In this document: positions 36,818-45,719 of the stretch, piece after piece
Layout of the letters: every line of letters begins with the position of its first letter
Position numbering within the stretch: position 1 is the first letter of the stretch
Assembly: GCF_001273835.1 (NCBI RefSeq)
Contig: NZ_JHEI01000136.1
Coordinates: forward strand, 62,001-126,000
From: Leucobacter celer subsp. astrifaciens
Lineage (GTDB): Bacteria; Actinomycetota; Actinomycetes; Actinomycetales; Microbacteriaceae
Reading direction: 5' to 3'
DNA: 64,000 nt
Made by a program: the position numbers and the translations under genes
The notes under the pieces: generated by a model
Database searches by the model: none
What the model was told of the DNA's origin: nothing
Seen by the model: only the letters and a program-made list of their open reading frames with translations

Positions 36818-37632
36818 ACGCGCACGAATCTCAGGTCGCGATCGCGATCCGCGAGGCGAAGCGGGAACGTCGCGGGGCGCTGGTGGGCTACCTGCCGGTC
36901 GGCTTCCCGGACCTCGACACGAGTATCGAGGCGGCCATCGCGATGGCGCGCAGCGGTGCCGATGTGCTGGAGCTCGGACTGCCCTACTCCGACCCGGTGA
37001 TGGACGGCGCCGTGATCCAGGAGGCCACGCAGGCGGCTCTCGCGGACGGCTTCCGCGTGGGTCACGTCTTCGAGGCGGTGCGCCGCGTGCGCGAGGCCGT
37101 CGACGTGCCCGTGCTCGTGATGACCTACTGGAATCCCGTGCTGCAGTACGGGGTGGAGCGCTTCGCCCGCGAACTCGTGGAGGCCGGCGGCGCGGGCCTC
37201 ATCACCCCGGACATCACCCCCGACGCCGCGGCCGACTGGATCGAGGCCGGCGAGCGCGCCGGTCTCGACCGGGTGTTCCTCGCGGCTCCCAGCTCGAGCG
37301 ACGAACGGCTGCGCCTCGTGGCCGAGGCGACCACCGGCTTCGTCTACACCGTTTCGACCATGGGGATCACGGGGGAGCGCGCGCAGCTCGACGCCGCGGC
37401 CCGTGGCCTCACCGAGCGGCTGCGTGCACAGGGCGCCGACCTCGCGTGCGTGGGCATCGGGATCTCGACCGCCGAGCAGGTGGCCGCGGCTCTCGAGTAC
37501 GCCGACGGGGCGATCGTCGGCACGGCCTTCGTGCGCGCGCTGCGCGACGGCGGCGTCCCGCGCCTGGCCGAGGTCGTGCGTTCGATCGCGGCGGGCACGC
37601 GGCGTGCAGACGATGCCGATACCGCGCTGTAG
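36814..37632 (+). CDS. trpA: Tryptophan synthase alpha chain
   Basis: TrpA cleaves indole-3-glycerol phosphate to indole, which is passed through a tunnel to TrpB. The 272-residue TIM barrel has [11 protein letters not shown], catalytic Glu in [15 protein letters not shown] (near 50), catalytic Asp in LITPDITPD, and GITGERAQL in the loop. The start ATG overlaps the trpB stop. It ends the trp operon; lgt follows after 81 bases. Confidence 0.97.
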   Translation: MNAHESQVAIAIREAKRERRGALVGYLPVGFPDLDTSIEAAIAMARSGADVLELGLPYSDPVMDGAVIQEATQAALADGFRVGHVFEAVRRVREAVDVPVLVMTYWNPVLQYGVERFARELVEAGGAGLITPDITPDAAADWIEAGERAGLDRVFLAAPSSSDERLRLVAEATTGFVYTVSTMGITGERAQLDAAARGLTERLRAQGADLACVGIGISTAEQVAAALEYADGAIVGTAFVRALRDGGVPRLAEVVRSIAAGTRRADDADTAL

Positions 37633-37713
37633 GATTGACCCGATCGCGGGTCAGTCCCGCGCCACCGACGATTAGGACCCCGCGGCAGAGCGTCGCAGGC
37701 GAAAGAGGAGTGA

Positions 37714-38697
37714 ATGATTCTCCCGTTGAGCATCCCGAGCCCTGAGCTGCAGTTCATCCAGATCGGGCCGCTGCGCATCTACTTCTACGCGCTCTGCATC
37801 ATCACCGGCATCATCATCGCCGCCATCTGGACGGGGCGGCGACTCGGTCAGCGCGGCGGTGAGCGCGGCGCCGTGTTCGACTTCGTCGTGTGGGCGCTCG
37901 TGCTCGGCATCGTGGGCGCGCGCCTCTACCATGTGGTGACGCACTGGGGCGACTACTTCGGTCCGGGCACCAACCCGCTCGACGTCTTCGCGTTCTGGAA
38001 GGGCGGGATCGCCATCTTCGGTGCGCTGCTGGGCGGCGCCATCGGCGTGCTGATCGCCTCCCGCATCACGGGCATCCGCTTCTGGTCCTTCGCCGACGCG
38101 CTCGTCCCCGGCCTGCTCATCGCGCAGGCAGTCGGCCGTCTCGGCAACTGGTTCAACCACGAGCTCTTCGGCGGCCCCACGACGCTTCCCTGGGGGCTCG
38201 AGATCGAGTCGAGCAATCCGGCATTCCCGATCGGCCTCCCCGAGGGAACGCTGTTCCACCCCACCTTCCTCTACGAGGCGCTCTGGAACGTGCTCGGCGT
38301 GATCGTACTGCTGGCGATCGAGCGCAAGTGGCGTCCGCGCTGGGGCACCTTCTTCGCCATGTACCTCGTCTGGTACGGGATCGGCCGCACCTTCACGGAG
38401 TCGCTGCGCGTGGATCCCAGCCTGCTCTTCCTCGGTGTTCGCACCAACGTGCTCGCCGCGTTCCTCGCTGTGGTGCTGGGCGTCGTGATCTACTTCGTGC
38501 AGCGTCGCCGGCACGTCGGGCTCGAGGCCTCCGTCTACCTGCCCGGCCGGCACAATCCGGCCGACGCGGTGCTCATCGAAACCGCCGATCCCGAGCGGTT
38601 CTATCATGTGCTCGATCGCGGCGAGGCGGGTGCAGCCGGTGATGAGCCGGCGGAGCGGCCGGACGCCGAACGATCCGAGCCCACCCCGGCCAGCTAG
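37714..38697 (+). CDS. lgt: Prolipoprotein diacylglyceryl transferase
   Basis: Lgt moves diacylglycerol from phosphatidylglycerol to the lipobox cysteine. The 327-residue membrane protein has about seven helices. It carries the conserved GGIAIFGALLG segment and the Lgt signature AVGRLGNWFNHELFGGPT near residue 148, plus FLYEALWN near 188. A charged cytoplasmic tail (about 265-327) is typical of actinobacterial Lgt. The ATG has AAAGAGGAG upstream. Together with LspA at 0.9 kb it would process the lipoproteins predicted in this window. Confidence 0.96.
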   Translation: MILPLSIPSPELQFIQIGPLRIYFYALCIITGIIIAAIWTGRRLGQRGGERGAVFDFVVWALVLGIVGARLYHVVTHWGDYFGPGTNPLDVFAFWKGGIAIFGALLGGAIGVLIASRITGIRFWSFADALVPGLLIAQAVGRLGNWFNHELFGGPTTLPWGLEIESSNPAFPIGLPEGTLFHPTFLYEALWNVLGVIVLLAIERKWRPRWGTFFAMYLVWYGIGRTFTESLRVDPSLLFLGVRTNVLAAFLAVVLGVVIYFVQRRRHVGLEASVYLPGRHNPADAVLIETADPERFYHVLDRGEAGAAGDEPAERPDAERSEPTPAS

Positions 38698-38720
38698 CGG
38701 ACGAAGGAGTCGACACCGAT

Positions 38721-40196
38721 ATGCGCCACGCCAAGATCGTCGCAACGTGGGGGCCCGCGGTCTCCAGCTACGACCACACCCTCGACCTGATCCGCGCCGG
38801 AGTGAACGTGGCCCGGCTCAACATGTCCCACGGCACCTACAACGTGCACGAGGGCATCTACCGCAACATCCGCCGCGCCGAGGCAGAGGTGGGCCGGCCC
38901 ATCGCGGTGCTCGCGGATCTGCAGGGGCCGAAGATCCGCCTCGGCAAGTTCGAGGGCGGCCCGTACGATCTCGAGGTCGGCGACGAGTTCGCCATCACCA
39001 CGCGCGACGTGGAGGGCGACCGGCATCTCGCGGGCACCACGCACAAGGGGCTGCCGGGAGACGTGAAGCCCGGCGATCCGCTGCTCATCGACGACGGCAA
39101 GGTCGCGCTGCGCGCCGTGCGCGTCACCGAGGACACCGTGCACACCGTGGTCGAGGTGCCCGGCGCCGTTTCCAACAACAAGGGCATCAATCTGCCGGGT
39201 GTCGCGGTGAACGTCCCCGCGCTGTCCGAGAAGGACGAGCAGGATCTGCGCTGGGCGCTGCAGCTCGGCGTCGACTACATCGCGCTGTCCTTCGTGCGCG
39301 ACGCCGCCGACATCACGCGGGTGCACGAGATCATGGACGAGGAGGGGTTCCGGCTCCCCGTGATCGCCAAGATCGAGAAGCCACAGGCGGTCGAGCACCT
39401 CGAAGAGATCGTCGCCGCCTTCGACGGAATCATGGTCGCCCGAGGCGATCTCGGCGTCGAACTGCCTCTCGAACGGGTGCCGCTCGTGCAGACCGAGGCC
39501 ATCGCGATCGCGCGCCAGAACGCGAAGCCCGTCATCGTGGCCACGCAGGTGTTCGAGTCGATGATCGAGAACCCGCGGCCCACCCGCGCCGAGGCCTCCG
39601 ACTGCGCCAACGCGGTCCTCGACGGGGCCGACGCGGTGATGCTCTCGGGCGAGACCAGCGTGGGGGCGTACCCCGTGCAGGCCGTCACCACGATGGCGCG
39701 CATCATCGAGGCCACCGAGGAGCACGCGCTCGATCGGATCGACCCGTTGGGGACCGCCCCGCGCACGCAGGGCGGGGCGCTCACGCTCGCGGCCTCGGAG
39801 GTCGCCGACTTCATCGGCGCCAAGTACATCTGCGTGTTCACGGAGTCGGGCGACACGGTGCGCCGCATGTCGCGCCTGCGCCGCCCGATCCCGATCATCG
39901 GCTTCACCCCGGATGCCGATACCCGCAGGCGCATGGAGTTGACCTGGGGCGCCCGCAGCTACGAGGTGCAGCGCGTCGAATCGACCGACGAGATGTTCAT
40001 GCAGGTCGACGAGGTGCTGCTCGACCACTCGCGGGTCGAGATCGGCGACAAGGTGCTCATCATCGCGGGGTCGCCTCCCGGGGTCGTGGGCACGACGAAC
40101 ACCCTGCGCATCCATCGCATCGGCGAGGCCACCGGGCAACTGCCCGAGGCCGGGCCGCGCAAGCACACCGTCGGACGCGGCAAGGTTTTCGTCTAG
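38721..40196 (+). CDS. pyk: Pyruvate kinase
   Basis: Pyruvate kinase makes ATP and pyruvate from phosphoenolpyruvate in glycolysis. The 491-residue protein has KIVATWGPAVSS and ARLNMSHGTYNVHE at the N-terminus and the catalytic lysine in LPVIAKIEKPQAVEHL near 220. VARGDLGVELP near 243 binds metal. A C-terminal allosteric domain follows from about 350, with the LAGSPPG-like IIAGSPPGVVGTTNTL near 450. ATG with ACGAAGGAG upstream; 23 bases after lgt. Confidence 0.97.
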   Translation: MRHAKIVATWGPAVSSYDHTLDLIRAGVNVARLNMSHGTYNVHEGIYRNIRRAEAEVGRPIAVLADLQGPKIRLGKFEGGPYDLEVGDEFAITTRDVEGDRHLAGTTHKGLPGDVKPGDPLLIDDGKVALRAVRVTEDTVHTVVEVPGAVSNNKGINLPGVAVNVPALSEKDEQDLRWALQLGVDYIALSFVRDAADITRVHEIMDEEGFRLPVIAKIEKPQAVEHLEEIVAAFDGIMVARGDLGVELPLERVPLVQTEAIAIARQNAKPVIVATQVFESMIENPRPTRAEASDCANAVLDGADAVMLSGETSVGAYPVQAVTTMARIIEATEEHALDRIDPLGTAPRTQGGALTLAASEVADFIGAKYICVFTESGDTVRRMSRLRRPIPIIGFTPDADTRRRMELTWGARSYEVQRVESTDEMFMQVDEVLLDHSRVEIGDKVLIIAGSPPGVVGTTNTLRIHRIGEATGQLPEAGPRKHTVGRGKVFV

Positions 40197-40205
40197 CCGG
40201 CGCCG

Positions 40206-41345
40206 ATGACGCGGGAGAGCACGCGGGGCCCGCGCCGCACGGTCCGGAGTATCCAGTTCTTGCGAGCGCTGGCGGCGCTCGGAGTGGTGTACTACCACGC
40301 GGTCGACGCGGGGGGCGTGTTCGCGCTGCCCAGCACCGGCGCCTGGGGCGTCGACGTGTTCTTCGTCATCAGCGGCTTCATCATCGGCACGGTGACCGTG
40401 CAGAACAGCGCGCACTTCTTCCGGCGTCGTGTGTTCCGCGTCGTGCCGCTGTACTGGATCGCCACCTTCGCCTGGGCCGCGGCGGTGCTGCTGATGCCGT
40501 GGCGCGCCAACTCCACCGAGGTCGACCTGCCCGGGCTGCTCAAGTCGCTGTTCTTCGTGCCCTACCAGATGCCGTTGCGCGAGGGGCCGATCCTGCAGCT
40601 CGGGTGGACGCTCAACTACGAGATGTTCTTCTACCTCGTGGTCGCGGTGATGCTGTGGATGCTGCGCGACGCGCCACGCGCGCTGTGGGCCGCGATCGTG
40701 CTGCTCGGCGCCCTCGTGGCCAGCGGTTTCATCTGGCCCGCGGCGGATCCCTCGTTCGCCTTCTACCAGAGCACCCTGCTGCTCGAGTTCCTCTCGGGAG
40801 TTCTGCTCTCCTTCGTGTATCGGCGGCTCGCGGATGCCGAGCGGCGGCCGGCGGCGGCCGTTCGCGTGATCGGCTACGGGGTGGGGGTCGCCGCGCTCCT
40901 GGCGGCTCTCGTCGTGCTGGTGCTGCAGGATCTGTGGGTGATCCCTCGTCTCGGAGAGCTGCGCGCCGTGTACTACGGGCTGCCGTCCGTGGTGCTGGTG
41001 GCCGCGGCCCTGCAGCTCGAGCCCCTGATCCGCGACGGTCGTCTCACCCGAGCGCTGCTCGAGGTCGGCGACGCCAGCTACGCGATGTACCTCTTCCATC
41101 CGTTCGTCACGGTGGCGATCTCCCAGGTGCTGCTCGCGGGTGTGATCGCGGTGGCCGGGGTACCGCTGCGCATCGTGCTGCTGATCATTACGCTGGGGGC
41201 GGTGATCCTGAGCAGCATCGCGATCAATCGCTGGGTGGATCGGCCTATCCAGCGCGGTTTGAAGCGGAGGCTCCTCCCGCCGAAGCGCCGGGACGAGCCG
41301 ATCGAACGACCGGACTACGAGTCGTCCTCGAGGTCCTCGGTGTAG
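40206..41345 (+). CDS. Membrane acyltransferase (acyltransferase-3 family)
   Basis: The 379-residue protein has about ten hydrophobic segments. It starts with the family pattern RSIQFLRALAALGVVYYHAV, in which the His in the first helix is catalytic. GVDVFFVISGFIIG near 53 and RRRVFRVVPLYWIATF near 75 follow. Members O-acylate sugars or other surface polymers at the membrane. The target is unknown. It starts 9 bases after pyk. Its last 31 bases overlap the 3' end of a small gene on the other strand. Confidence 0.92.
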   Translation: MTRESTRGPRRTVRSIQFLRALAALGVVYYHAVDAGGVFALPSTGAWGVDVFFVISGFIIGTVTVQNSAHFFRRRVFRVVPLYWIATFAWAAAVLLMPWRANSTEVDLPGLLKSLFFVPYQMPLREGPILQLGWTLNYEMFFYLVVAVMLWMLRDAPRALWAAIVLLGALVASGFIWPAADPSFAFYQSTLLLEFLSGVLLSFVYRRLADAERRPAAAVRVIGYGVGVAALLAALVVLVLQDLWVIPRLGELRAVYYGLPSVVLVAAALQLEPLIRDGRLTRALLEVGDASYAMYLFHPFVTVAISQVLLAGVIAVAGVPLRIVLLIITLGAVILSSIAINRWVDRPIQRGLKRRLLPPKRRDEPIERPDYESSSRSSV

Positions 41346-41482
41346 ACCTCGGTGGAGCCGTCGAGGATCGGGTGATCGAGTGTGGTGCCCCAGGGAACGC
41401 GTCTGACCGTGCCCTGCCCGTTGGCGGCCTCGGTGGCGGTCGCGTCGTGGATGGTGTGCGAATTGTGCTTGGTATCGGGCAT
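41315..41482 (-). CDS. 55-residue acidic small protein, unknown
   Basis: A small gene with an AAGGAGG site 5 bases before the ATG (41482) and about 89 percent G or C at third codon positions, so I believe it is translated. A second ATG one codon upstream is too close to the ribosome site. The protein is hydrophilic, with a His/Thr/Ala-rich first half, then VRRVPWGTTLDHPILDG and an acidic tail EVYTEDLEDDS. No family is recognised. Its last 31 bases overlap the end of the acyltransferase gene in antisense. Confidence 0.72.
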   Translation of the reverse strand: MPDTKHNSHTIHDATATEAANGQGTVRRVPWGTTLDHPILDGSTEVYTEDLEDDS

Positions 41483-41555
41483 CATCGCCTCCTTGCATCG
41501 GTGGCTTCTATTCTAGCCGAGAATGTGATATAAGGCGCTGAGGAAGCGTCGAGCC

Positions 41556-41588
41556 GCTGCGCAGCAGCCGACGGAAGTGCCGGATGCG
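41556..41588. repeat. 33-bp direct repeat, copy 1
   Basis: Identical to 41695-41727. It contains 11 bases equal to the 3' end of the tRNA-Leu gene followed by a GCTGC/GCAGC hairpin (seen on the minus strand), 139 bases downstream of the real one. It may be a remnant of a second tRNA end or an attachment-like site. Confidence 0.8.
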
Positions 41589-41694
41589 CACGGAAATGTG
41601 AAGCGACGAGCGTCAGCTCGGCGCAATTTCCGTGGAGCCGCACACGGCGGCTCCGAACCCGGAGGGTCGAGTCCTGCGGGCGGTGCTGGAGTCA
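41589..41694. other. Non-coding interval between the direct repeats
   Basis: No gene is seen. Two inverted repeats are present: CACGGAAAT (41589-41597) with ATTTCCGTG (41626-41634), and GGAGCCG (41634-41640) with CGGCTCC (41648-41654). They share a base and could form consecutive hairpins. Confidence 0.5.
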
Positions 41695-41727
41695 GCTGCG
41701 CAGCAGCCGACGGAAGTGCCGGATGCG
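41695..41727. repeat. 33-bp direct repeat, copy 2, covering the tRNA-Leu 3' end
   Basis: Its bases 41717-41727 are the last 11 bases of tRNA-Leu; the remaining 22 are downstream sequence including a short GCTGC/GCAGC hairpin that may be the tRNA terminator. Confidence 0.8.
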
Positions 41728-41798
41728 GGACTCGAACCCGCACACCTTTCGGCAGCGCATTTTGAGTGCGCCGTGTCTGCCAATTCCACCAATCCGGC
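41717..41798 (-). tRNA. tRNA-Leu (anticodon CAA)
   Basis: The minus strand folds as a class II tRNA of 82 bases. The acceptor stem GCCGGAT pairs with ATCCGGC, with discriminator A. The anticodon stem GCGCA/TGCGC holds the loop CTCAAAA, so the anticodon is CAA, reading UUG. The T arm is GCGGG-TTCGAGT-CCCGC and there is a short variable arm. The CCA end is not encoded. A long open frame through this region on the same strand is an artefact of the tRNA. Confidence 0.95.
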
Positions 41799-41909
41799 AT
41801 GTATCGAGTGGCGCCTCCGTGAGGAGGACAGAGACCAGACTAGCGCAGGCCCGAGGCGTCGGAGACCGCGGTGCAGGCGATTCTGAGGTGTCGGGAAGTG
41901 CGGATGCCG

Positions 41910-41915
41910 TAAGCT
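41910..41915 (+). promoter_or_regulatory. Leaderless -10 (TAAGCT) for pdtaR
   Basis: TAAGCT lies 6 bases before the GTG at 41922 and fixes that start; an ATG 4 bases later is out of frame. Confidence 0.6.
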
Positions 41916-41921
41916 GGTGGA

Positions 41922-42527
41922 GTGAATGACCAGAGCACTGCACCGAGCGCCCCGCGACGCGTCGTTGTCGCGGAGGACGAGTCCCTGATCCGCCTCGACA
42001 TCGTAGAGACCCTGCGTGATAGCGGGTACGACGTGGTGGGAGAGGCCGGTGACGGCGAAGAGGCGGTCCGCCTCGTGGAGGAGCTGCGCCCCGATCTCGT
42101 CGTGATGGACGTGAAGATGCCCAAGCTCGACGGCATCTCGGCGGCGGAGCGCATCAACAAGGATCACATCGCACCCGTCGTGCTGCTCACCGCGTTCAGC
42201 CAGCGCGAGCTCGTGGAGCGCGCGAGCGAGGCCGGTGCGCTCGCCTACGTCGTCAAGCCGTTCACCCCCGCCGACCTCATCCCCGCGATCGAGATCGCGC
42301 TCTCGCGCTTCCAGCAGATCGTGGCCCTCGAGAGCGAGGTCGCCGATCTGGCCGAGCGCTTCGAGACGCGAAAGCTCGTCGATCGCGCGAAGGGCATCCT
42401 CAACGACAAGATGGGGCTCAGTGAGCCCGAGGCCTTCCGCTGGATCCAGAAGGCGTCGATGGATCGTCGCCTCACGATGCAGGACGTGGCGAAGACCATC
42501 ATCGATCAGCTCGGTCCGAAGAAGTAG
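41922..42527 (+). CDS. pdtaR: Response regulator with ANTAR RNA-binding output (PdtaR)
   Basis: The 201-residue protein has a receiver domain (about 12-125) with the acidic pocket AEDES, phosphoacceptor Asp63 in VVMDVKMP, Thr in LLTAFS and Lys112 in VVKPF. An ANTAR domain (about 135-195) carries RAKGILNDKMGLSEPEAFRWIQKASMDRR. Such regulators bind paired hairpins in mRNA and prevent early termination. In mycobacteria PdtaR works with the kinase PdtaS, which is not in this window. The position between pyk and polA agrees with M. tuberculosis. Confidence 0.95.
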   Translation: MNDQSTAPSAPRRVVVAEDESLIRLDIVETLRDSGYDVVGEAGDGEEAVRLVEELRPDLVVMDVKMPKLDGISAAERINKDHIAPVVLLTAFSQRELVERASEAGALAYVVKPFTPADLIPAIEIALSRFQQIVALESEVADLAERFETRKLVDRAKGILNDKMGLSEPEAFRWIQKASMDRRLTMQDVAKTIIDQLGPKK

Positions 42528-42544
42528 ACGAACGAGCTGCGCTG

Positions 42545-42585
42545 ACGCATGATGCCCCCGGCCGATGGCCGGGGGCATCATGCGT
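42545..42585. terminator. Bidirectional terminator, 19-bp perfect stem
   Basis: Bases 42545-42563 pair perfectly with 42567-42585 around a 3-base loop (GAT). The element lies between the convergent pdtaR and thioesterase stops, starts 17 bases after pdtaR and ends 2 bases before the other stop. Confidence 0.85.
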
Positions 42586-42587
42586 AT

Positions 42588-43025
42588 TCAGGAGATCCGC
42601 TTGTAGAAGTTGGTGATGCGCACCGTCGAGCAGCGACGGCCCTGCTCGTCGCTGATGACGATCTCGTGCACGGCGACCGATCGCCCCAGCTTGATGGGGG
42701 TGCACACCCCGGTGACGGTGCCCGATGTCGCCGAACCGGTGTGCGTGGCGTTGATGTCGACCCCCACGCCGACGTGCCCCTCCGGGGCCACGAAGTTCGC
42801 GTGCATCGACCCGAGCGTCTCGCCGAGCACCACGTAGGCGCCGCCGTGCAGCAGACCGATCGGCTGGGTGTTGCCCTCGACGGGCATCACGGCGACGGCT
42901 CGTTCGCGCGTGAACTCGGTCATCTCGATCCCCATCCGGTCGGCCAGGGCGCCGAGACCGCGGGCGCGGATGTATTCCATGCCGGGATCTGCTGAGTCGG
43001 TGAGCGGGAGCGCGGGTTCCGTCAT
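42588..43025 (-). CDS. Hotdog-fold thioesterase (PaaI-like)
   Basis: The 145-residue protein has the PaaI/YdiI hotdog pattern: NTQPIGLLHGGAYVVLGETLGS near residue 50, where His and Gly of LLHGG and the Glu of the long helix form the active site, then HVGVGVDINATHTGSA. These enzymes release CoA from aromatic or other acyl-CoA esters. The substrate is not predictable. ATG at 43025; it is divergent from polA, with both promoters in 45 bases. The stop is 2 bases from the long terminator stem. Confidence 0.9.
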   Translation of the reverse strand: MTEPALPLTDSADPGMEYIRARGLGALADRMGIEMTEFTRERAVAVMPVEGNTQPIGLLHGGAYVVLGETLGSMHANFVAPEGHVGVGVDINATHTGSATSGTVTGVCTPIKLGRSVAVHEIVISDEQGRRCSTVRITNFYKRIS

Positions 43026-43058
43026 GATGCGTGCTGGTTCCTTGTCGGTGGCGGCTTG

Positions 43059-43064
43059 TAGGCT
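43059..43064 (+). promoter_or_regulatory. Leaderless -10 (TAGGCT) for polA
   Basis: TAGGCT lies 6 bases before the polA GTG at 43071. Confidence 0.6.
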
Positions 43065-43070
43065 GTTCGC

Positions 43071-45719
43071 GTGTCGAATTCTCAGCCTACCCTCATGATC
43101 ATCGACGGCCACTCGTTGGCGTTCCGGGCGTTCTACGCCCTGCCCGTCGACAGCTTCCAGACCCAGACCGGGCAGCACACCAACGCGATCCACGGCTTCA
43201 TCGCCATGCTCATCAACCTGCTCGGCAACGAGAGCCCCGATGCGCTCGCGGTCGCCTTCGACATCTCGCGGCACTCGTTCCGCACCGAGGAGTACCCCGA
43301 GTACAAGGGCACGCGCGGGGAGACCCCGCCCGAGTTCAAGGGCCAGATCCCACTGCTGCAGGAGGCGCTGCACGCGATGGGGATCCGCACCCTCGAGAAG
43401 GAGAACTACGAAGCCGACGACATTCTCGCGACGCTGTCGCTGCGGGGCGCCGAAGCCGGGTACCGGGTGCTCGTGGTCTCCGGCGACCGCGACACGATCC
43501 AGCTCGTGGATGATCGAGTCACGCTGCTCTACCCGTCGAAGCAGGGGGTGAGCGAGCTCACCCGCTACGACGCGGAGAAGGTGATGGAGCGCTACGGGAT
43601 CCGGCCTGAGCAGTATCCCGAGATCGCGGCCCTGGTGGGGGAGACGAGCGACAACCTGCCCGGCGTTCCCCGCGTGGGTGAGAAGACCGCGGTGAAGTGG
43701 ATCAACCAGTTCGGCTCGCTGGAGGAGATCCTGCGTCGGCAGGACGAGATCGGGGGCAAGGTCGGCGAGAGCCTGCGCGAGAACGCGCACCTCGCCGAGC
43801 GCAACCGCAGGCTGAACCGGCTCGTGCGCGACGTCGAACTCGACGTCGAGCTCGACGAGCTGAAGCGGGGCGAGATCGACATGGCCGCCGTGCAGCAGGT
43901 CTTCGCGAAGCTGGAGTTCCGCACGCTGCTGCAGCGCGTCGGCAAGCTCGCCGGCGCCGAGGTGCCGTCGGGCGGCGCCACGTCCGCCGCCGCGTCCCTG
44001 GTGCCGGAGCGGCCCGAGGCGAAGAACCTCATCGACGAGGAGCTCGGCGACTGGCTCGACAAGGCGGATCGTCCGGCCGTGCTGATCCGCGAGAGCGAGG
44101 CCGGTTTCGAGGTCGGCATCGCGACGCCCGATTCGTCGGTGCTGTTCCATTGGCAGCCCGGAGGCCGGGATTACACCCTCTTCGAGCAGTGGCTCGCCTC
44201 GGCGGCACCGAAGGTGTTCTTCGACTCGAAGCAGCAGATCGCGGTTGCGCGTCGCGCCGATGCGAGCATCGGCGGCATCGACGGCGATCTGCTGCTCGCC
44301 GCCTGGCTGCTGCGACCGGCCACGGCGGAGAAGAGCATCGCGGAGGCGGCCTTCCGGTTCCTCGGCGAGCAGGTGCCCGAGGGCGACCCCAACCAGCTCG
44401 TGCCCGACGAGGGCAGCGTCGCCGACACGGCTGCGCTCGCCTGGTACATCGTGCGCGCCCACGCCGCAGCGGTCGAGCGCTTCCAGTCGCGCACCGTCGA
44501 GATCTACCGCGACATCGAGCTGCCGCTCGTGCCGGTGCTGGCCGCCCTCGAGGAGCGCGGAGTGCAGATCGATCTGCCGCTGTTCGAGGCCCACAACGCG
44601 GAGCTCAAGGCCCGGGTGGCCGACCTCGAGCAGCAGGCCTTCGCGGCCATCGGCCGCGAGGTCAACCTCTCGTCGCCGAAGCAGCTGCAGGAGGTGCTCT
44701 TCGACGACCTCGATATGCCGAAGACGCGCAAGACCAAGAGCGGGTACACGACCGACGCCGCTGCGCTCGCCGAGCTGCAGTCGAAGAAGCCCCACCCCTT
44801 CCTCGACGCACTGCTCGCGCACCGCGACGCGAACAAGCTGCGTCAGATGGTCGAGACGCTCATCAAGGCGGTGCAGGAGGACGGCCGGATCCACACGACC
44901 TTCGTGCAGACCGGGGCCAGCACCGGCCGGCTTGCGTCGACCGATCCGAACCTGCAGAACATCCCGGTGCGCTCGGAGGAGGGGCGCCGCATCCGCGAGG
45001 GCTTCATCCACGCGCCCGACTACGAGACCCTCATGACCGCCGACTACTCGCAGATCGAGATGCGCATCATGGCGCACCTCTCCGGCGACGAGGGGCTCAT
45101 CCAGGCGTTCAACGAGGGCGAGGATCTGCACCGCTTCGTCGGCGCGCGCATCTTCGGCGTTCCGCCTGAGGAGGTCACGAGCGAGATGCGGTCCAAGGTG
45201 AAGGCGATGTCGTACGGTCTCGCGTACGGTCTGTCGGCCTTCGGCCTCTCGAAGCAGCTCGGCATCACCGGAGCCGAGGCGAAGCAGCTCATGGTCGACT
45301 ACTTCGAGCGCTTCGGCGGGGTGCGCGACTACCTGCGCTCCGTCGTGGATCAGGCGAAGCGCGACACCTTCACCGAGACCATCTTCGGCCGTCGCCGACC
45401 GTTCCCCGACCTGGCCAGCCCCAACCGGATCCTGCGCGAGAACGCCGAGCGCGCCGCGCTCAACTCGCCCATCCAGGGGTCGGCGGCCGACATCATCAAG
45501 CGCGCCATGATCGAGGTCGAGCGCCGGATGCGCGAGGCCGATCTCCGCTCGCGCATGCTGCTGCAGATCCACGACGAGCTCATGTTCGAGGTCGCCGAGG
45601 GGGAGTGGGACGCGCTCGAGGCGATCGTGCGCGAGGAGATGGCCGGCGCCGCCGAGCTCTCCGTTCCGCTCGAGGTGCAGGTCGGGCACGGCGCGAATTG
45701 GAACGCTGCCGCGCACTGA
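43071..45719 (+). CDS. polA: DNA polymerase I
   Basis: PolA fills gaps and removes RNA primers. The 882-residue protein has the 5'-3' exonuclease (about 1-300: LMIIDGHSLAFRAFYA, YEADDILATL, DRDTIQLV, NLPGVPRVGEKTA). A middle 3'-5' exonuclease-like domain (about 310-500) lacks the DxE catalytic motif, so proofreading is probably absent, as in other actinobacteria. The polymerase domain has motif A TADYSQIEMR near 660, motif B RSKVKAMSYGLAYG near 705 and motif C LLQIHDELMFEV near 832. GTG start. Confidence 0.97.
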   Translation: MSNSQPTLMIIDGHSLAFRAFYALPVDSFQTQTGQHTNAIHGFIAMLINLLGNESPDALAVAFDISRHSFRTEEYPEYKGTRGETPPEFKGQIPLLQEALHAMGIRTLEKENYEADDILATLSLRGAEAGYRVLVVSGDRDTIQLVDDRVTLLYPSKQGVSELTRYDAEKVMERYGIRPEQYPEIAALVGETSDNLPGVPRVGEKTAVKWINQFGSLEEILRRQDEIGGKVGESLRENAHLAERNRRLNRLVRDVELDVELDELKRGEIDMAAVQQVFAKLEFRTLLQRVGKLAGAEVPSGGATSAAASLVPERPEAKNLIDEELGDWLDKADRPAVLIRESEAGFEVGIATPDSSVLFHWQPGGRDYTLFEQWLASAAPKVFFDSKQQIAVARRADASIGGIDGDLLLAAWLLRPATAEKSIAEAAFRFLGEQVPEGDPNQLVPDEGSVADTAALAWYIVRAHAAAVERFQSRTVEIYRDIELPLVPVLAALEERGVQIDLPLFEAHNAELKARVADLEQQAFAAIGREVNLSSPKQLQEVLFDDLDMPKTRKTKSGYTTDAAALAELQSKKPHPFLDALLAHRDANKLRQMVETLIKAVQEDGRIHTTFVQTGASTGRLASTDPNLQNIPVRSEEGRRIREGFIHAPDYETLMTADYSQIEMRIMAHLSGDEGLIQAFNEGEDLHRFVGARIFGVPPEEVTSEMRSKVKAMSYGLAYGLSAFGLSKQLGITGAEAKQLMVDYFERFGGVRDYLRSVVDQAKRDTFTETIFGRRRPFPDLASPNRILRENAERAALNSPIQGSAADIIKRAMIEVERRMREADLRSRMLLQIHDELMFEVAEGEWDALEAIVREEMAGAAELSVPLEVQVGHGANWNAAAH

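Noticed and set aside
41513-41800. A 95-residue minus-strand frame starting MPDWWNWQTRRTQ
   Set aside because: It is a translation of the tRNA-Leu gene and its downstream DNA; this peptide is a well-known false call over tRNA-Leu.
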